NCBI GenBank assembly: GCA_002386405.1
Contig: DGIP01000010.1
Location: 1 to 14,987 of the forward strand
Length of the DNA: 14,987 nucleotides
Direction: 5' to 3'
From: Stenotrophomonas maltophilia
GTDB taxonomy: Bacteria > Pseudomonadota > Gammaproteobacteria > Xanthomonadales > Xanthomonadaceae
Shown here piece after piece: positions 1-6,205 of the stretch. The position numbers were made by a program, and so were the translations under genes. The notes below the pieces were generated by a model. That model saw only the letters and a list, made by a program, of their open reading frames with translations. It did no database searches and was not told where the DNA came from. Each line of letters opens with the position of its first letter. The first letter of the stretch is position 1.

Positions 1-555
1 AAGCTGCTGGACAGCTGGCAGGCGTTCTTCGGCGCGGTGCGCACCCTGGCCGAAAGCCGCGTGCCGGTGGTGGCGGCGCTGACCGGCCACGCGCCGGCCG
101 GTGGCTGCGTGCTGGCGCTGTGCTGCGATTACCGGATCCTGGCGCGCAGTCCGGACCCGGGCCAACCCACGGTGATCGGCCTGAACGAGGTGCAGGTGGG
201 GCTGGTGGCGCCGGAAGGCATCCAGCGCCTGATGCGCCGGGTGGTGGGCCACCACCGCGCCTCGCAGCTGCTGATCGGCGGTGAGATGGTGCCGGCCGAA
301 CGCGCCCTGGAGATCGGGCTGGTGGATGAGCTGGCCGCCCCGGCCGATGTGGTGCCGCGCGCGGTGGCCTGGCTGGGCCGCCTGCTGAAGCTGCCGCGCC
401 AGCCGATGCTGCTCACCCGCGCGATTGCCCGCGAAGACCTGCATGAAGCGCTGCATGCCGACCTGATCCGGCTGGACCGCTTCGTCGAGGCCTGGTATGC
501 CCCCGACGCCCAGCAGGCCTTGCAGACGCTGGTCGCGCGGCTCGGAAAGGCCTGA
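1..555 (+). CDS. Enoyl-CoA hydratase/isomerase (crotonase) family protein, 3' part
   Basis: The frame is open from base 1 to a TGA at 553-555, so the gene starts upstream of the window; about 184 C-terminal residues are visible. Crotonase features are the segment VPVVAALTGHAPAGGCVLALCCDYRI, in which A-P-A-G-G-C forms the first oxyanion-hole loop, and IGLNEVQVGLVAPEG, matching the second loop and active-site helix. The tail (residues after RAL-EIGLVDEL) has the usual C-terminal helical trimerisation region. Members act on the double bond of acyl-CoA thioesters in fatty-acid beta-oxidation or related pathways. The second loop lacks an obvious hydratase-type catalytic glutamate pair in the visible part, so an enoyl-CoA isomerase is as likely as a hydratase. 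The thioesterase gene 42 bp downstream fits an acyl-CoA theme. Family assignment is firm; exact substrate is unknown. Confidence 0.88.
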   Translation, partial: KLLDSWQAFFGAVRTLAESRVPVVAALTGHAPAGGCVLALCCDYRILARSPDPGQPTVIGLNEVQVGLVAPEGIQRLMRRVVGHHRASQLLIGGEMVPAERALEIGLVDELAAPADVVPRAVAWLGRLLKLPRQPMLLTRAIAREDLHEALHADLIRLDRFVEAWYAPDAQQALQTLVARLGKA

Positions 556-562
556 GCACCCG

Positions 563-568
563 TATAAT
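563..568 (+). promoter_or_regulatory. Candidate -10 box upstream of tesB
   Basis: A perfect TATAAT lies in the 42-bp gap between the crotonase stop and the tesB TTG start, about 30 bp before the start. No convincing -35 hexamer exists at 16-18 bp spacing (the sequence there is GCTCGG-like), so this is only a candidate for separate transcription of tesB and the genes after it. Confidence 0.35.
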
Positions 569-597
569 TCCTGTCCGCCCCATCGCAGGCCGCCGCC

Positions 598-1506
598 TTG
601 TCCCAGCCGCAAGAACCCGTCGTTTCCGAGCTGATCGACCTGCTCACGCTCGAGCGCCTGGAAGACAACCTGTTCCGGGGCCAGAGCCGTGACATCGGCA
701 CCAAGTACGTGTTCGGCGGCCAGGTGCTGGGCCAGGCGCTGTCGGCGGCGCAGGCCACGGTCGAGAACGGCCGGCATGTGCATTCGCTGCACGCCTATTT
801 CCTGCGCGCCGGCAACATCGACCACCCGATCGTGTACGACGTGGACCGCACCCGCGATGGCGGCAGCTTCTCCGTGCGCCGGGTCACCGCGATCCAGCAC
901 GGCAAGGTGATCTTCTTCTGCGCCGCCTCGTTCCAGCAGGCCGAAAGCGGGGCCGAGCATCAGCACAAGATGCCCGAGGTGCCGCAGCCGGAAGACATCG
1001 AACCGAACCGCCCGCTGCCGCCCGACGTGCTGGAGCGCCTGCCGATCAAGGTGCAGCGGTGGCTCTCGCGCGGCGGCCCGTTCGAGTTCCGCCACGTGTA
1101 CCCGCGCGATGAACTGCACCCGCCCAAGCGCCCGCCCTACCACCAGGTGTGGCTGCGCCTGAATGAAACCGTGGGCGATGCGCCCGAACTGCACCAGGCG
1201 CTGCTGGCCTATGCGTCGGACTTCCACCTGTTGGGCACCGCGACCTTCCCGCACGGCATCAGCTATTACCAGCCGCATGTGCAGATGGCCTCGCTGGACC
1301 ATGCGATCTGGTTCCACCGCCCGTTCCGCGCCGACGATTGGCTGCTGTATTCGCTGGACAGCCCCAGCGCACAGGATTCGCGCGGGCTGGCCCGTGGCCA
1401 GTTCTTCACCCGCAACGGCATACTCGTTGCCAGCACCGCGCAGGAAGGCTTGATCCGCGTGGTGGATGACAGTGCCGCGGCCGCTGCCGTACCGGCCAAG
1501 GAATAA
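598..1506 (+). CDS. tesB: Acyl-CoA thioesterase II
   Basis: This cytoplasmic enzyme hydrolyses medium- and long-chain acyl-CoA to free fatty acid and CoA. The 302-residue length and the double hot-dog layout match the TesB family: the N-terminal domain contains LFRGQS and VFGGQVLGQAL (about residues 26-46), the C-terminal one HAIWFHRPFRADDWLLY. The catalytic triad of E. coli TesB (Asp204, Thr228, Gln278) maps with a constant +4 offset to Asp208 (ASDFHLL), Ser232 (MASLDHA) and Gln282 (STAQEG); serine replaces threonine. The only standard start in frame after the in-frame TAA at 565-567 is TTG at 598, which places the N-terminus four residues before that of E. coli. An AGG eight bases upstream is a weak ribosome site. 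The C-terminus ends in a short alanine run. The next gene begins 6 bp later. Confidence 0.95.
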   Translation: MSQPQEPVVSELIDLLTLERLEDNLFRGQSRDIGTKYVFGGQVLGQALSAAQATVENGRHVHSLHAYFLRAGNIDHPIVYDVDRTRDGGSFSVRRVTAIQHGKVIFFCAASFQQAESGAEHQHKMPEVPQPEDIEPNRPLPPDVLERLPIKVQRWLSRGGPFEFRHVYPRDELHPPKRPPYHQVWLRLNETVGDAPELHQALLAYASDFHLLGTATFPHGISYYQPHVQMASLDHAIWFHRPFRADDWLLYSLDSPSAQDSRGLARGQFFTRNGILVASTAQEGLIRVVDDSAAAAAVPAKE

Positions 1507-1512
1507 TTCGAT

Positions 1513-2022
1513 ATGCGTCAGATCTTCACCAGCCAGCGTGTGGAAACCGTGGAAGGCGTGGCCAAACTGCTGCGCGATGCCGGCATCGAGGTGCGCATCA
1601 CCAACGGGCGCTCGTACCACAGCAAGCGCGGCAGCCAGTTCAGTTACCTGGACACCAGCAAGGCCACCACCCACCCCACCCTGTGGGTGGTGCATGCCAA
1701 CGACCAGCCGCGCGCGCGCGAAATCCTGCGCGATGCCCGCCTGCTGGAAACCACCCGGCGCGACCACCCCACCGCCGAATTCGCCTTCCGCGACCAGGCC
1801 GCCGACGTGGCCCCGCGCCGCAACTGGGCCTGGCGCATCCGCATCGGCCTGCTGCTGATCATCGCCGCCGTGGCAATGGTGGTGGTGATGCGCCACCGCG
1901 CCGCGCCCACCGTTGCGCCGGCACCGGTGCAGCAGGCCCAACCACAGGCCCCGGCCACCCAACCGGCGCCGGAAGAGGAAGAGGTCCGCGTCCGGATCAC
2001 GCCTCCGACGAACCAACCGTAA
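1513..2022 (+). CDS. DUF2007-like single-pass membrane protein ('pathogenicity-like protein')
   Basis: The predicted protein has 169 residues. Residues 1 to about 75 (MRQIFTSQRVETVEGVAKLL...RAREILRDARLL) resemble the DUF2007 or 'putative signal transducing protein' fold: an alpha/beta unit in which a residue-poor helix follows a short strand and a later PTLWVVHANDQPRAREIL segment repeats the pattern. A hydrophobic segment at about residues 107-128 (W-R-I-R-I-G-L-L-L-I-I...) is a clear transmembrane helix, followed by a proline/alanine/glutamine-rich tail with an acidic EEEE patch. Topology is probably cytoplasmic N-domain, one membrane pass, periplasmic tail. It starts 6 bp after tesB, suggesting co-transcription. 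Homologues in xanthomonads are often labelled 'pathogenicity-like', but the sequence gives no evidence for virulence. Function unknown. Confidence 0.82.
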   Translation: MRQIFTSQRVETVEGVAKLLRDAGIEVRITNGRSYHSKRGSQFSYLDTSKATTHPTLWVVHANDQPRAREILRDARLLETTRRDHPTAEFAFRDQAADVAPRRNWAWRIRIGLLLIIAAVAMVVVMRHRAAPTVAPAPVQQAQPQAPATQPAPEEEEVRVRITPPTNQP

Positions 2023-2028
2023 GCCCCG

Positions 2029-2053
2029 GTCACATTCCCCGCCCCACCCCGTC
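2029..2053 (+). promoter_or_regulatory. Putative ECF-type promoter upstream of the sigma factor gene
   Basis: GTCACA at 2029-2034 is followed after 15 bp by CGTC at 2050-2053. This resembles the ECF promoter architecture with a conserved -35 and a CGTC -10 core (the ECF41 group recognises TGTCACA about 16 bp from CGTC). It lies 7 bp after the previous stop and predicts a start site near 2060, leaving a short leader before the Shine-Dalgarno AGGGA (2071-2075). Autoregulation of the sigma gene is inferred. Confidence 0.45.
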
Positions 2054-2083
2054 ATGATGTCACCACCCCCAGGGACCGACGCC

Positions 2084-3298
2084 ATGACCACGCTGCCGCT
2101 GATCGACACGCTGGACCGCGAACTGCCTGCCGCCGCCGGCGGCTGCCAGCAGTCGTACGGGCGCATCGTGCTGGCCTGCCAGAACACCGTGACCGCGATC
2201 GCGCTGGCGATCACCCGCGATGTGCAGGCCAGCGAGGACATCGCGCAGGAAGCCTTCATCAAGGGCTGGCAGCAGCTCAACCAGCTGCACAACCACGCCA
2301 GCTTCCTGCCCTGGCTGCGCCAGATCACCCGCAACCTGGCCCGCGACTGGCTGCGCGCCAACCGCGGCCGGCCGCTGTCGGGCGAGGCCGCCGAGATCGC
2401 GATCAGCATGGCCGCCGACCCCAGCCCCTCCGCGCCGGAATACCTGCAGCGGGCGGAGGAGGAAGTGGCTGCCGAAGAGATCATCTCCGCGTTGCCCGAG
2501 GACAGCCGCGAAACGCTGCTGCTGTATTACCGCGAAGGCCAGAGCTCGCAGCAGGTAGCCAACCTGCTGGGGCTGAGCGACGCCGCCGTGCGCAAGCGCC
2601 TGTCGCGGGCGCGCGCCAGCGTGCGCGAGGAAATGCTGCGCCGTTTCGGCGAGTTCGCGCGCGGCAGCGCGCCCAGCGCGGCCTTCGCCACCGCGGTGGT
2701 GTCGATGGTGATGGTGGCCGCACCGGGCACGGCAAGCGCGGCGATCCTGCTGGGCACCAGCGTGGGCGTGGGCAGCAGCAAGCTCGGCCTGGGCGGTGCC
2801 AGCCTCTCCGGTGGTGCGGCGATGGGCTCGCTGGGTGCGGCCGCCAGCCAGAGCCACCTGCTCGGCCCGGAGTTCAACTGGAGCATCGCCATCGCGGCGA
2901 TGGCCGGCGGCGTGATCGGCAGCTACCTCGGTGGCCGCTACCTGCTCTGCTACACCCAGACACTGGCCGAACGCGCGGCGGTGCATCGCTTCGTGCACTA
3001 CAGCACGTTCACCGCGATGCTGGTCTGCGCGGCGGTGCTGGCGCTGACGGTGCTGGATGCACCGGTGTATCTGTCGCTGGCCGCGATGGTGTTGGGCACC
3101 GCGCTGGTGAACTACCAGATCCTGGTGCCGCTGCAACGGATCATGGCGCCGATGATCGCGCGTGATGCCGCACGCAAGGGACGCGCGGGACCCAGCTGGG
3201 TGTACCAGTCGATGTACGGACGACCTGCGTTGCTGGTCACCAACCTGGTGATCGTCGGCCTGATCCTGACCGTGGCCCGCGAGCGCGGGTTGATCTGA
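2084..3298 (+). CDS. ECF-like sigma-70 family RNA polymerase sigma factor with C-terminal membrane domain
   Basis: The 404-residue product has a soluble sigma module joined to a membrane domain. Sigma region 2 spans about residues 26-92 (DVQASEDIAQEAFIKGWQQL, then FLPWLRQITRNLARDWLR), and region 4 about 130-190 with the helix-turn-helix SSQQVANLLGLSDAAVRKRLSRAR. Region 3 is absent, as in ECF factors. Beyond residue 200 come about five hydrophobic segments (approx. 201-230, 264-288, 309-328, 330-350, 382-400). No HxxxCxxC zinc anti-sigma motif and no separate anti-sigma gene are seen nearby. ATG 2084 was chosen because AGGGA lies 8 bp upstream; ATGs at 2054/2057 lack a ribosome site and overlap the proposed promoter. 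The membrane part may hold the sigma factor inactive at the membrane until a signal arrives. Sigma identity is firm; the control mechanism is inference. Confidence 0.9.
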   Translation: MTTLPLIDTLDRELPAAAGGCQQSYGRIVLACQNTVTAIALAITRDVQASEDIAQEAFIKGWQQLNQLHNHASFLPWLRQITRNLARDWLRANRGRPLSGEAAEIAISMAADPSPSAPEYLQRAEEEVAAEEIISALPEDSRETLLLYYREGQSSQQVANLLGLSDAAVRKRLSRARASVREEMLRRFGEFARGSAPSAAFATAVVSMVMVAAPGTASAAILLGTSVGVGSSKLGLGGASLSGGAAMGSLGAAASQSHLLGPEFNWSIAIAAMAGGVIGSYLGGRYLLCYTQTLAERAAVHRFVHYSTFTAMLVCAAVLALTVLDAPVYLSLAAMVLGTALVNYQILVPLQRIMAPMIARDAARKGRAGPSWVYQSMYGRPALLVTNLVIVGLILTVARERGLI

Positions 3299-3304
3299 CG
3301 CATG

Positions 3305-3331
3305 AAAAAGCGCCGGTCGGTGACCGGCGCT
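3305..3331 (-). terminator. Intrinsic terminator of the EF-hand gene
   Basis: A perfect 10-bp stem (AGCGCCGGTC at 3309-3318 with GACCGGCGCT at 3322-3331) has a 3-nt loop. Five A residues (3305-3309) precede it on the plus strand and read as a T-tract after the stem on the minus strand. It therefore terminates the minus-strand EF-hand gene. It also starts 6 bp after the sigma stop and may weakly act on plus-strand transcripts, though no T-tract follows there. Confidence 0.82.
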
Positions 3332-3349
3332 GTTAATGAAATCAAGAGC

Positions 3350-3372
3350 GACCGACCAACGGTCGGCCCTAC
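3350..3372 (-). repeat. SMAG-like REP element (GTAG palindrome)
   Basis: Read on the minus strand, GTAG (3369-3372) is followed by a hairpin CCGACC-GTT-GGTCGG (3352-3366). The GTAG head plus short palindrome is the hallmark of the SMAG REP family of Stenotrophomonas. It lies 4 bp beyond the TAA of the EF-hand gene and before its terminator, so it would be transcribed in that gene's 3' UTR. The same CCGACC/GGTCGG core recurs at 6095-6109. Confidence 0.7.
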
Positions 3373-3376
3373 CGCG

Positions 3377-3934
3377 TTACTTCGCCGCAGGCTTGCCGCC
3401 GCGCGGGCCACCGAACGGGCCCTTGGCCGCGTCGAACTCGGCCTTGCTCAGCTGGCCGTCCTTGTTGGTATCGGCCGCAGCGAACCACGCATCACGGTGC
3501 TGCTTCATGCCCAGCTCGCGGTCGGCCTTGTCCAGGTAACCGTCCTTGTTGAGGTCCATCTGGTCGAAGCGCGCGGCCAGCTTCGGGTCGGCCTTGGCTT
3601 CGTCGCGGCTGATCCGGCCATCCTTGTTCGCGTCCAGCTTTTCCAGGCGCTCGTGCCCGCCACCCGGGCCACGACCGTGGCGCTTGCCGTGCCAGCGCGG
3701 CATTTCCTCGCGGGACAGCTTGCCGTCCTTGTTGGTGTCCAGGCTGTCGAACTTTTCGGCCAGGCGCGGTGCCTTGGCGGCCTCTGCACGGTCGACGAAA
3801 CCGTCGCCATTGGTGTCCAGCGTCGCGCGGGCCGGCTTGGTGGGCGTGGCCGGGGTATCGGCGGCCACCGCCAGGCCGGCAGCGCCGGTGGTCATCAGCA
3901 GGGCCAGCAGCAGAAGGGGTTTGCGGTTGCGCAT
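3377..3934 (-). CDS. Exported protein with five EF-hand calcium-binding loops
   Basis: The product has 185 residues. Residues 1-25 form a Sec signal peptide (MRNRK, then a Leu/Ala core, cleavage near AVAA/D), so it should be periplasmic or secreted. Five canonical 12-residue EF loops follow: 40-51 [12 protein letters not shown], 66-77 [12 protein letters not shown], 101-112 [12 protein letters not shown], 127-138 [12 protein letters not shown] (Asp instead of Glu at position 12) and 155-166 [12 protein letters not shown]. Each keeps Asp at 1, 3 or 5 and Gly at 6, so all may bind Ca2+. A Gly/Arg/His-rich linker (81-95) separates hands 2 and 3, and the tail is Gly/Pro/Lys rich. The start ATG at 3934 has GGAG seven bases upstream. 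The gene is monocistronic: it has its own terminator and faces bpt divergently. Its role (calcium buffering or sensing) is not shown by the sequence. Confidence 0.9.
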   Translation of the reverse strand: MRNRKPLLLLALLMTTGAAGLAVAADTPATPTKPARATLDTNGDGFVDRAEAAKAPRLAEKFDSLDTNKDGKLSREEMPRWHGKRHGRGPGGGHERLEKLDANKDGRISRDEAKADPKLAARFDQMDLNKDGYLDKADRELGMKQHRDAWFAAADTNKDGQLSKAEFDAAKGPFGGPRGGKPAAK

Positions 3935-4001
3935 GGGTCACTCCGGTGTTTGGGGGATGCTTCGTGTGGTGCGTTGGCACCCACGGGAGAGAAAACGCGC
4001 G

Positions 4002-4037
4002 GGCGCCGGCCGCGTTGACAGCGGCGCCGGCCGTGTT
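4002..4037. repeat. Two 15-bp direct repeats in a divergent intergenic region
   Basis: GGCGCCGGCCGCGTT (4002-4016) recurs as GGCGCCGGCCGTGTT (4023-4037) with one mismatch and a 21-bp period, about two helical turns. It lies in the 155-bp gap between the EF-hand gene and bpt. It may be a regulator-binding site or a small tandem duplication. Confidence 0.45.
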
Positions 4038-4089
4038 CATTCGCCAGACAGTCGCGCCGCCTGCGACGCCCCGGCGCTATGCTGTGGGC

Positions 4090-4845
4090 ATGGCGATCCA
4101 CACCGACCGCGACGACGAGCTGCGCCTGTTCCAGACCGGGGACCATCCCTGTGGCTACTGGCCGGAGCGGGCTGCGCGCGACCTGGTGCTGGACCCACAC
4201 GACCAGCGGCTGGGCACGCTGTACCCGATGGCGCTCAGCTGGGGCTTCCGCCGCTCCGGCGACCTGGTCTACCGCCCACACTGCGCCAACTGCCATGCCT
4301 GCGTGTCGGTGCGGGTGCCGGTGGCCCGTTTCGCACCCGACCGCAGCCAGCGCCGCTGCCTGGCGCGCAACGACGACCTGGAAGTGCGCATCGTGGCCGC
4401 CGAGCAGACCGATGAGCAGTTCGCGCTGTACCACCGCTACCTGACCCATCGCCACGCCCAGGGCGGCATGGACGAACACGGCCCGCACGAGTTCGACCAG
4501 TTCCTGATCGGGCAGTGGTCGCAGGGCCGCTTCCTGGAAATCCGCGGGCCGTCCGAGGATGGCCATCGTGGCCCGCTGCTGGCGGTGGCGGTCACCGATG
4601 TCACCCCGCAGGGGCTGTCGGCGGTCTATACCTTCTTCGACCCGGACCACGCCCAGCGTGGGCTGGGCACCTTCGCGATCCTGCAGCAGATCGCCTGGGC
4701 CCGGCGCGAGCAGCTGCCGCACCTGTACCTGGGCTACTGGATCCGCGGCCACCGCAAGATGGACTACAAGCGCCGCTTCCGGCCGCTGGAGGCCTACGAC
4801 GGCCGCCGCTGGCACGAGTTCGACGAGGCGCTGGACGGCATCTGA
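4090..4845 (+). CDS. bpt: Aspartate/glutamate leucyltransferase (bacterial arginyltransferase homologue)
   Basis: Bpt transfers leucine from Leu-tRNA to proteins with N-terminal Asp or Glu (or oxidised Met), making them substrates of ClpS/ClpAP in the bacterial N-end rule pathway. The 251-residue protein shows the N-terminal ATE domain ([20 protein letters not shown], residues 17-36, with Cys21) and the cysteine cluster HCANCHAC (Cys65, Cys68, Cys71), then the GNAT-like C-terminal ATE domain with [44 protein letters not shown] and [22 protein letters not shown]. Length and motifs match the family throughout. ATG 4090 was chosen as the start of homology; there is no strong Shine-Dalgarno, only a weak GTGGG just before it. 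A TATGCT at 4078-4083 ends seven bases before the ATG and could serve a leaderless or very short-leader transcript. Confidence 0.94.
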   Translation: MAIHTDRDDELRLFQTGDHPCGYWPERAARDLVLDPHDQRLGTLYPMALSWGFRRSGDLVYRPHCANCHACVSVRVPVARFAPDRSQRRCLARNDDLEVRIVAAEQTDEQFALYHRYLTHRHAQGGMDEHGPHEFDQFLIGQWSQGRFLEIRGPSEDGHRGPLLAVAVTDVTPQGLSAVYTFFDPDHAQRGLGTFAILQQIAWARREQLPHLYLGYWIRGHRKMDYKRRFRPLEAYDGRRWHEFDEALDGI

Positions 4846-4882
4846 CCCGCCATTGCAATGCCCGCCCGTGCAAAATAGCGGG

Positions 4883-6088
4883 ATGAAAGCCCATCCCCTG
4901 ATCCTCGCCCTGGCCCTGCTCTGCGGCGCCTGCGCCCAAACCCCGACCAAGACCGCCGCCATGCCGGAGTCCACGCCCGCGCCGCTGCGGATCGCCACCT
5001 ACAACACCTCGCTGTACAGCGACGAGACCGGCGGGCTGATCGCCGAACTCGAAGGCGACAGCGCGCACGCGCGCAAGATCGCCGCCGTGCTGCAGCAGGT
5101 CCGCCCGGACCTGGTGCTGCTCAACGAGTTCGACTACGACGACGCCCACCGCGCCGCCGACCTGTTCCAGCAGCGCTACCTGGAAGTCGCCCAGCCGGGC
5201 GGCGGCGAGCCGCTGCACTTCGCCTACCGCTACCTGGCCCCGGTCAACACCGGCGTGCAGAGCGGGCTGGACCTGGACAACAACGGCCAGATCGGCGGCG
5301 ACGGCCGCAACCGCGGCAACGATGCCTGGGGCTACGGCCTGCACCCGGGCCAGTACGGCATGCTGGTGCTGTCGCGGTACCCGATCGACGAGGCCAAGGT
5401 GCGCAGCTTCCAGCTGCTGAAGTGGAGCACCCTGCCCGGCGCGCTGCGCCCGATCGACCCGCGCAGCGGCAAATCGTTCTACAACGACCACGTGTGGTCG
5501 CAGCTGCGGCTGTCGTCCAAGTCGCATTGGGACGTGCCGGTAACCACGCCCAACGGCGTGGTGCATGCGCTGGTCTCGCACCCCACCCCGCCGGTGTTCG
5601 ACGGCCCGGAAAAGCGCAACGCGGCGCGCAACCACGACGAACTGCGGCTGTGGCAGGAATACCTGTCAGCCGGCGACAAGCCGTGGCTGTGCGATGACAA
5701 GGGCACCTGCGGCGGCCTGGCACAGGACGCGCGCTTCGTGATCCTGGGCGACCTCAACAACGACCCGGTGGATGGCGATGGCCGCCACGATGCCATCGTC
5801 GAACTGATCGAAAACGCCCGCGTGCTGCGCTACCCGACCCCGCGCAGCGTGGGCGCCGAGCAGACCAGCCAGGCCTATGCCGAAAAGGGCATCGTGCGCC
5901 GTGGCGCGCCGTTCCACGCCACCGGTGATTTCGGCCCGAAATCCGGCACCATGCGGCTGGATTACGTGCTGCCGTCGGTCGGCTTCAGCTACATCGGCAG
6001 CGGCGTGTTCTGGCCGGCGAATGAAACGCCGGAAGCAAAGATCGCCGACGGCAGCGACCACCACCTGGTGTGGGTGGACGTGCGGTAA
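4883..6088 (+). CDS. Exported endonuclease/exonuclease/phosphatase family protein, probable lipoprotein
   Basis: The 401-residue protein begins with an export signal, MKAHPLILALALLCGACAQ; Cys17 after L-C-G-A makes a lipobox-like site, atypical because the -3 residue is Cys. The rest is the EEP (DNase I-like) metal-dependent phosphoesterase fold: RIATYNTSLY (Asn41), LVLLNEFDYDD (Glu82, Mg2+ ligand), GMLVLSRYPI, SHPTPPVFDG, FVILGDLNNDP (Asp290, Asn292), LDYVLPS, and terminal DGSDHHLVWVDV (Asp392, His393). All core catalytic positions are kept, so it is probably an active hydrolase of a phosphodiester or phosphomonoester in the periplasm or outer membrane; substrate unknown. The insert around NNGQIGGDGRNRGNDAWGYG may bind calcium. 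The gene starts 37 bp after bpt; ATG 4883 is preceded by GCGGG. It ends in a REP cluster facing convergent purT. Confidence 0.9.
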   Translation: MKAHPLILALALLCGACAQTPTKTAAMPESTPAPLRIATYNTSLYSDETGGLIAELEGDSAHARKIAAVLQQVRPDLVLLNEFDYDDAHRAADLFQQRYLEVAQPGGGEPLHFAYRYLAPVNTGVQSGLDLDNNGQIGGDGRNRGNDAWGYGLHPGQYGMLVLSRYPIDEAKVRSFQLLKWSTLPGALRPIDPRSGKSFYNDHVWSQLRLSSKSHWDVPVTTPNGVVHALVSHPTPPVFDGPEKRNAARNHDELRLWQEYLSAGDKPWLCDDKGTCGGLAQDARFVILGDLNNDPVDGDGRHDAIVELIENARVLRYPTPRSVGAEQTSQAYAEKGIVRRGAPFHATGDFGPKSGTMRLDYVLPSVGFSYIGSGVFWPANETPEAKIADGSDHHLVWVDVR

Positions 6089-6091
6089 GGC

Positions 6092-6116
6092 GTACCGACC
6101 AACGGTCGGTACCTAC
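6092..6116 (-). repeat. SMAG-like REP element, first of a cluster
   Basis: A perfect palindrome GTACCGACC-AAC-GGTCGGTAC (6092-6112) is followed by CTAC (6113-6116), which is the GTAG head on the minus strand. It begins 3 bp after the stop of the phosphoesterase gene. Confidence 0.72.
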
Positions 6117-6117
6117 C

Positions 6118-6154
6118 GGTTGAATCGGTACCGTGCAACGGTGGCGGTTCAACC
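6118..6154. repeat. Central imperfect hairpin of the REP cluster
   Basis: A 17-nt arm starting GGTTGAA (6118-6134) pairs with 6138-6154 (ending TTCAACC) around the loop GCA. Two G-T wobbles and one mismatch are present. It lies between two inverted SMAG-like elements and looks like a diverged or composite member. Confidence 0.55.
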
Positions 6155-6170
6155 TGCGCACCGGGCGACG

Positions 6171-6196
6171 GTAGGCGACGACCGTTGGTCGTCGCC
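6171..6196 (+). repeat. SMAG-like REP element, inverted relative to the first
   Basis: GTAG (6171-6174) is followed by a perfect 9-bp stem GCGACGACC-GTT-GGTCGTCGC (6175-6195). It faces the element at 6092-6116 head to head, and ends 9 bp before the last base of purT. The pair with the central hairpin resembles a BIME-like REP arrangement. Confidence 0.72.
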
Positions 6197-6205
6197 CCGT
6201 CGACA

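Noticed and set aside
2054..2083. Earlier ATG codons (2054, 2057) as the sigma factor start
   Set aside because: They have no ribosome site and overlap the proposed promoter; ATG 2084 has AGGGA eight bases upstream.
2060..3136. Long minus-strand ORF (358 aa) opposite the sigma factor gene
   Set aside because: Its product is rich in His, Arg, Gln and Ala with no domain, as expected from the antisense of a high-GC gene; the sigma gene on the plus strand is clear.
4015..4020. TTGACA as a -35 element for bpt
   Set aside because: No -10 hexamer is found 16-18 bp downstream, and the hexamer lies within the repeat region.
4601..5635. Minus-strand ORF (344 aa) opposite bpt and the phosphoesterase gene
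   Set aside because: It spans two plus-strand genes and has the composition of a shadow frame.
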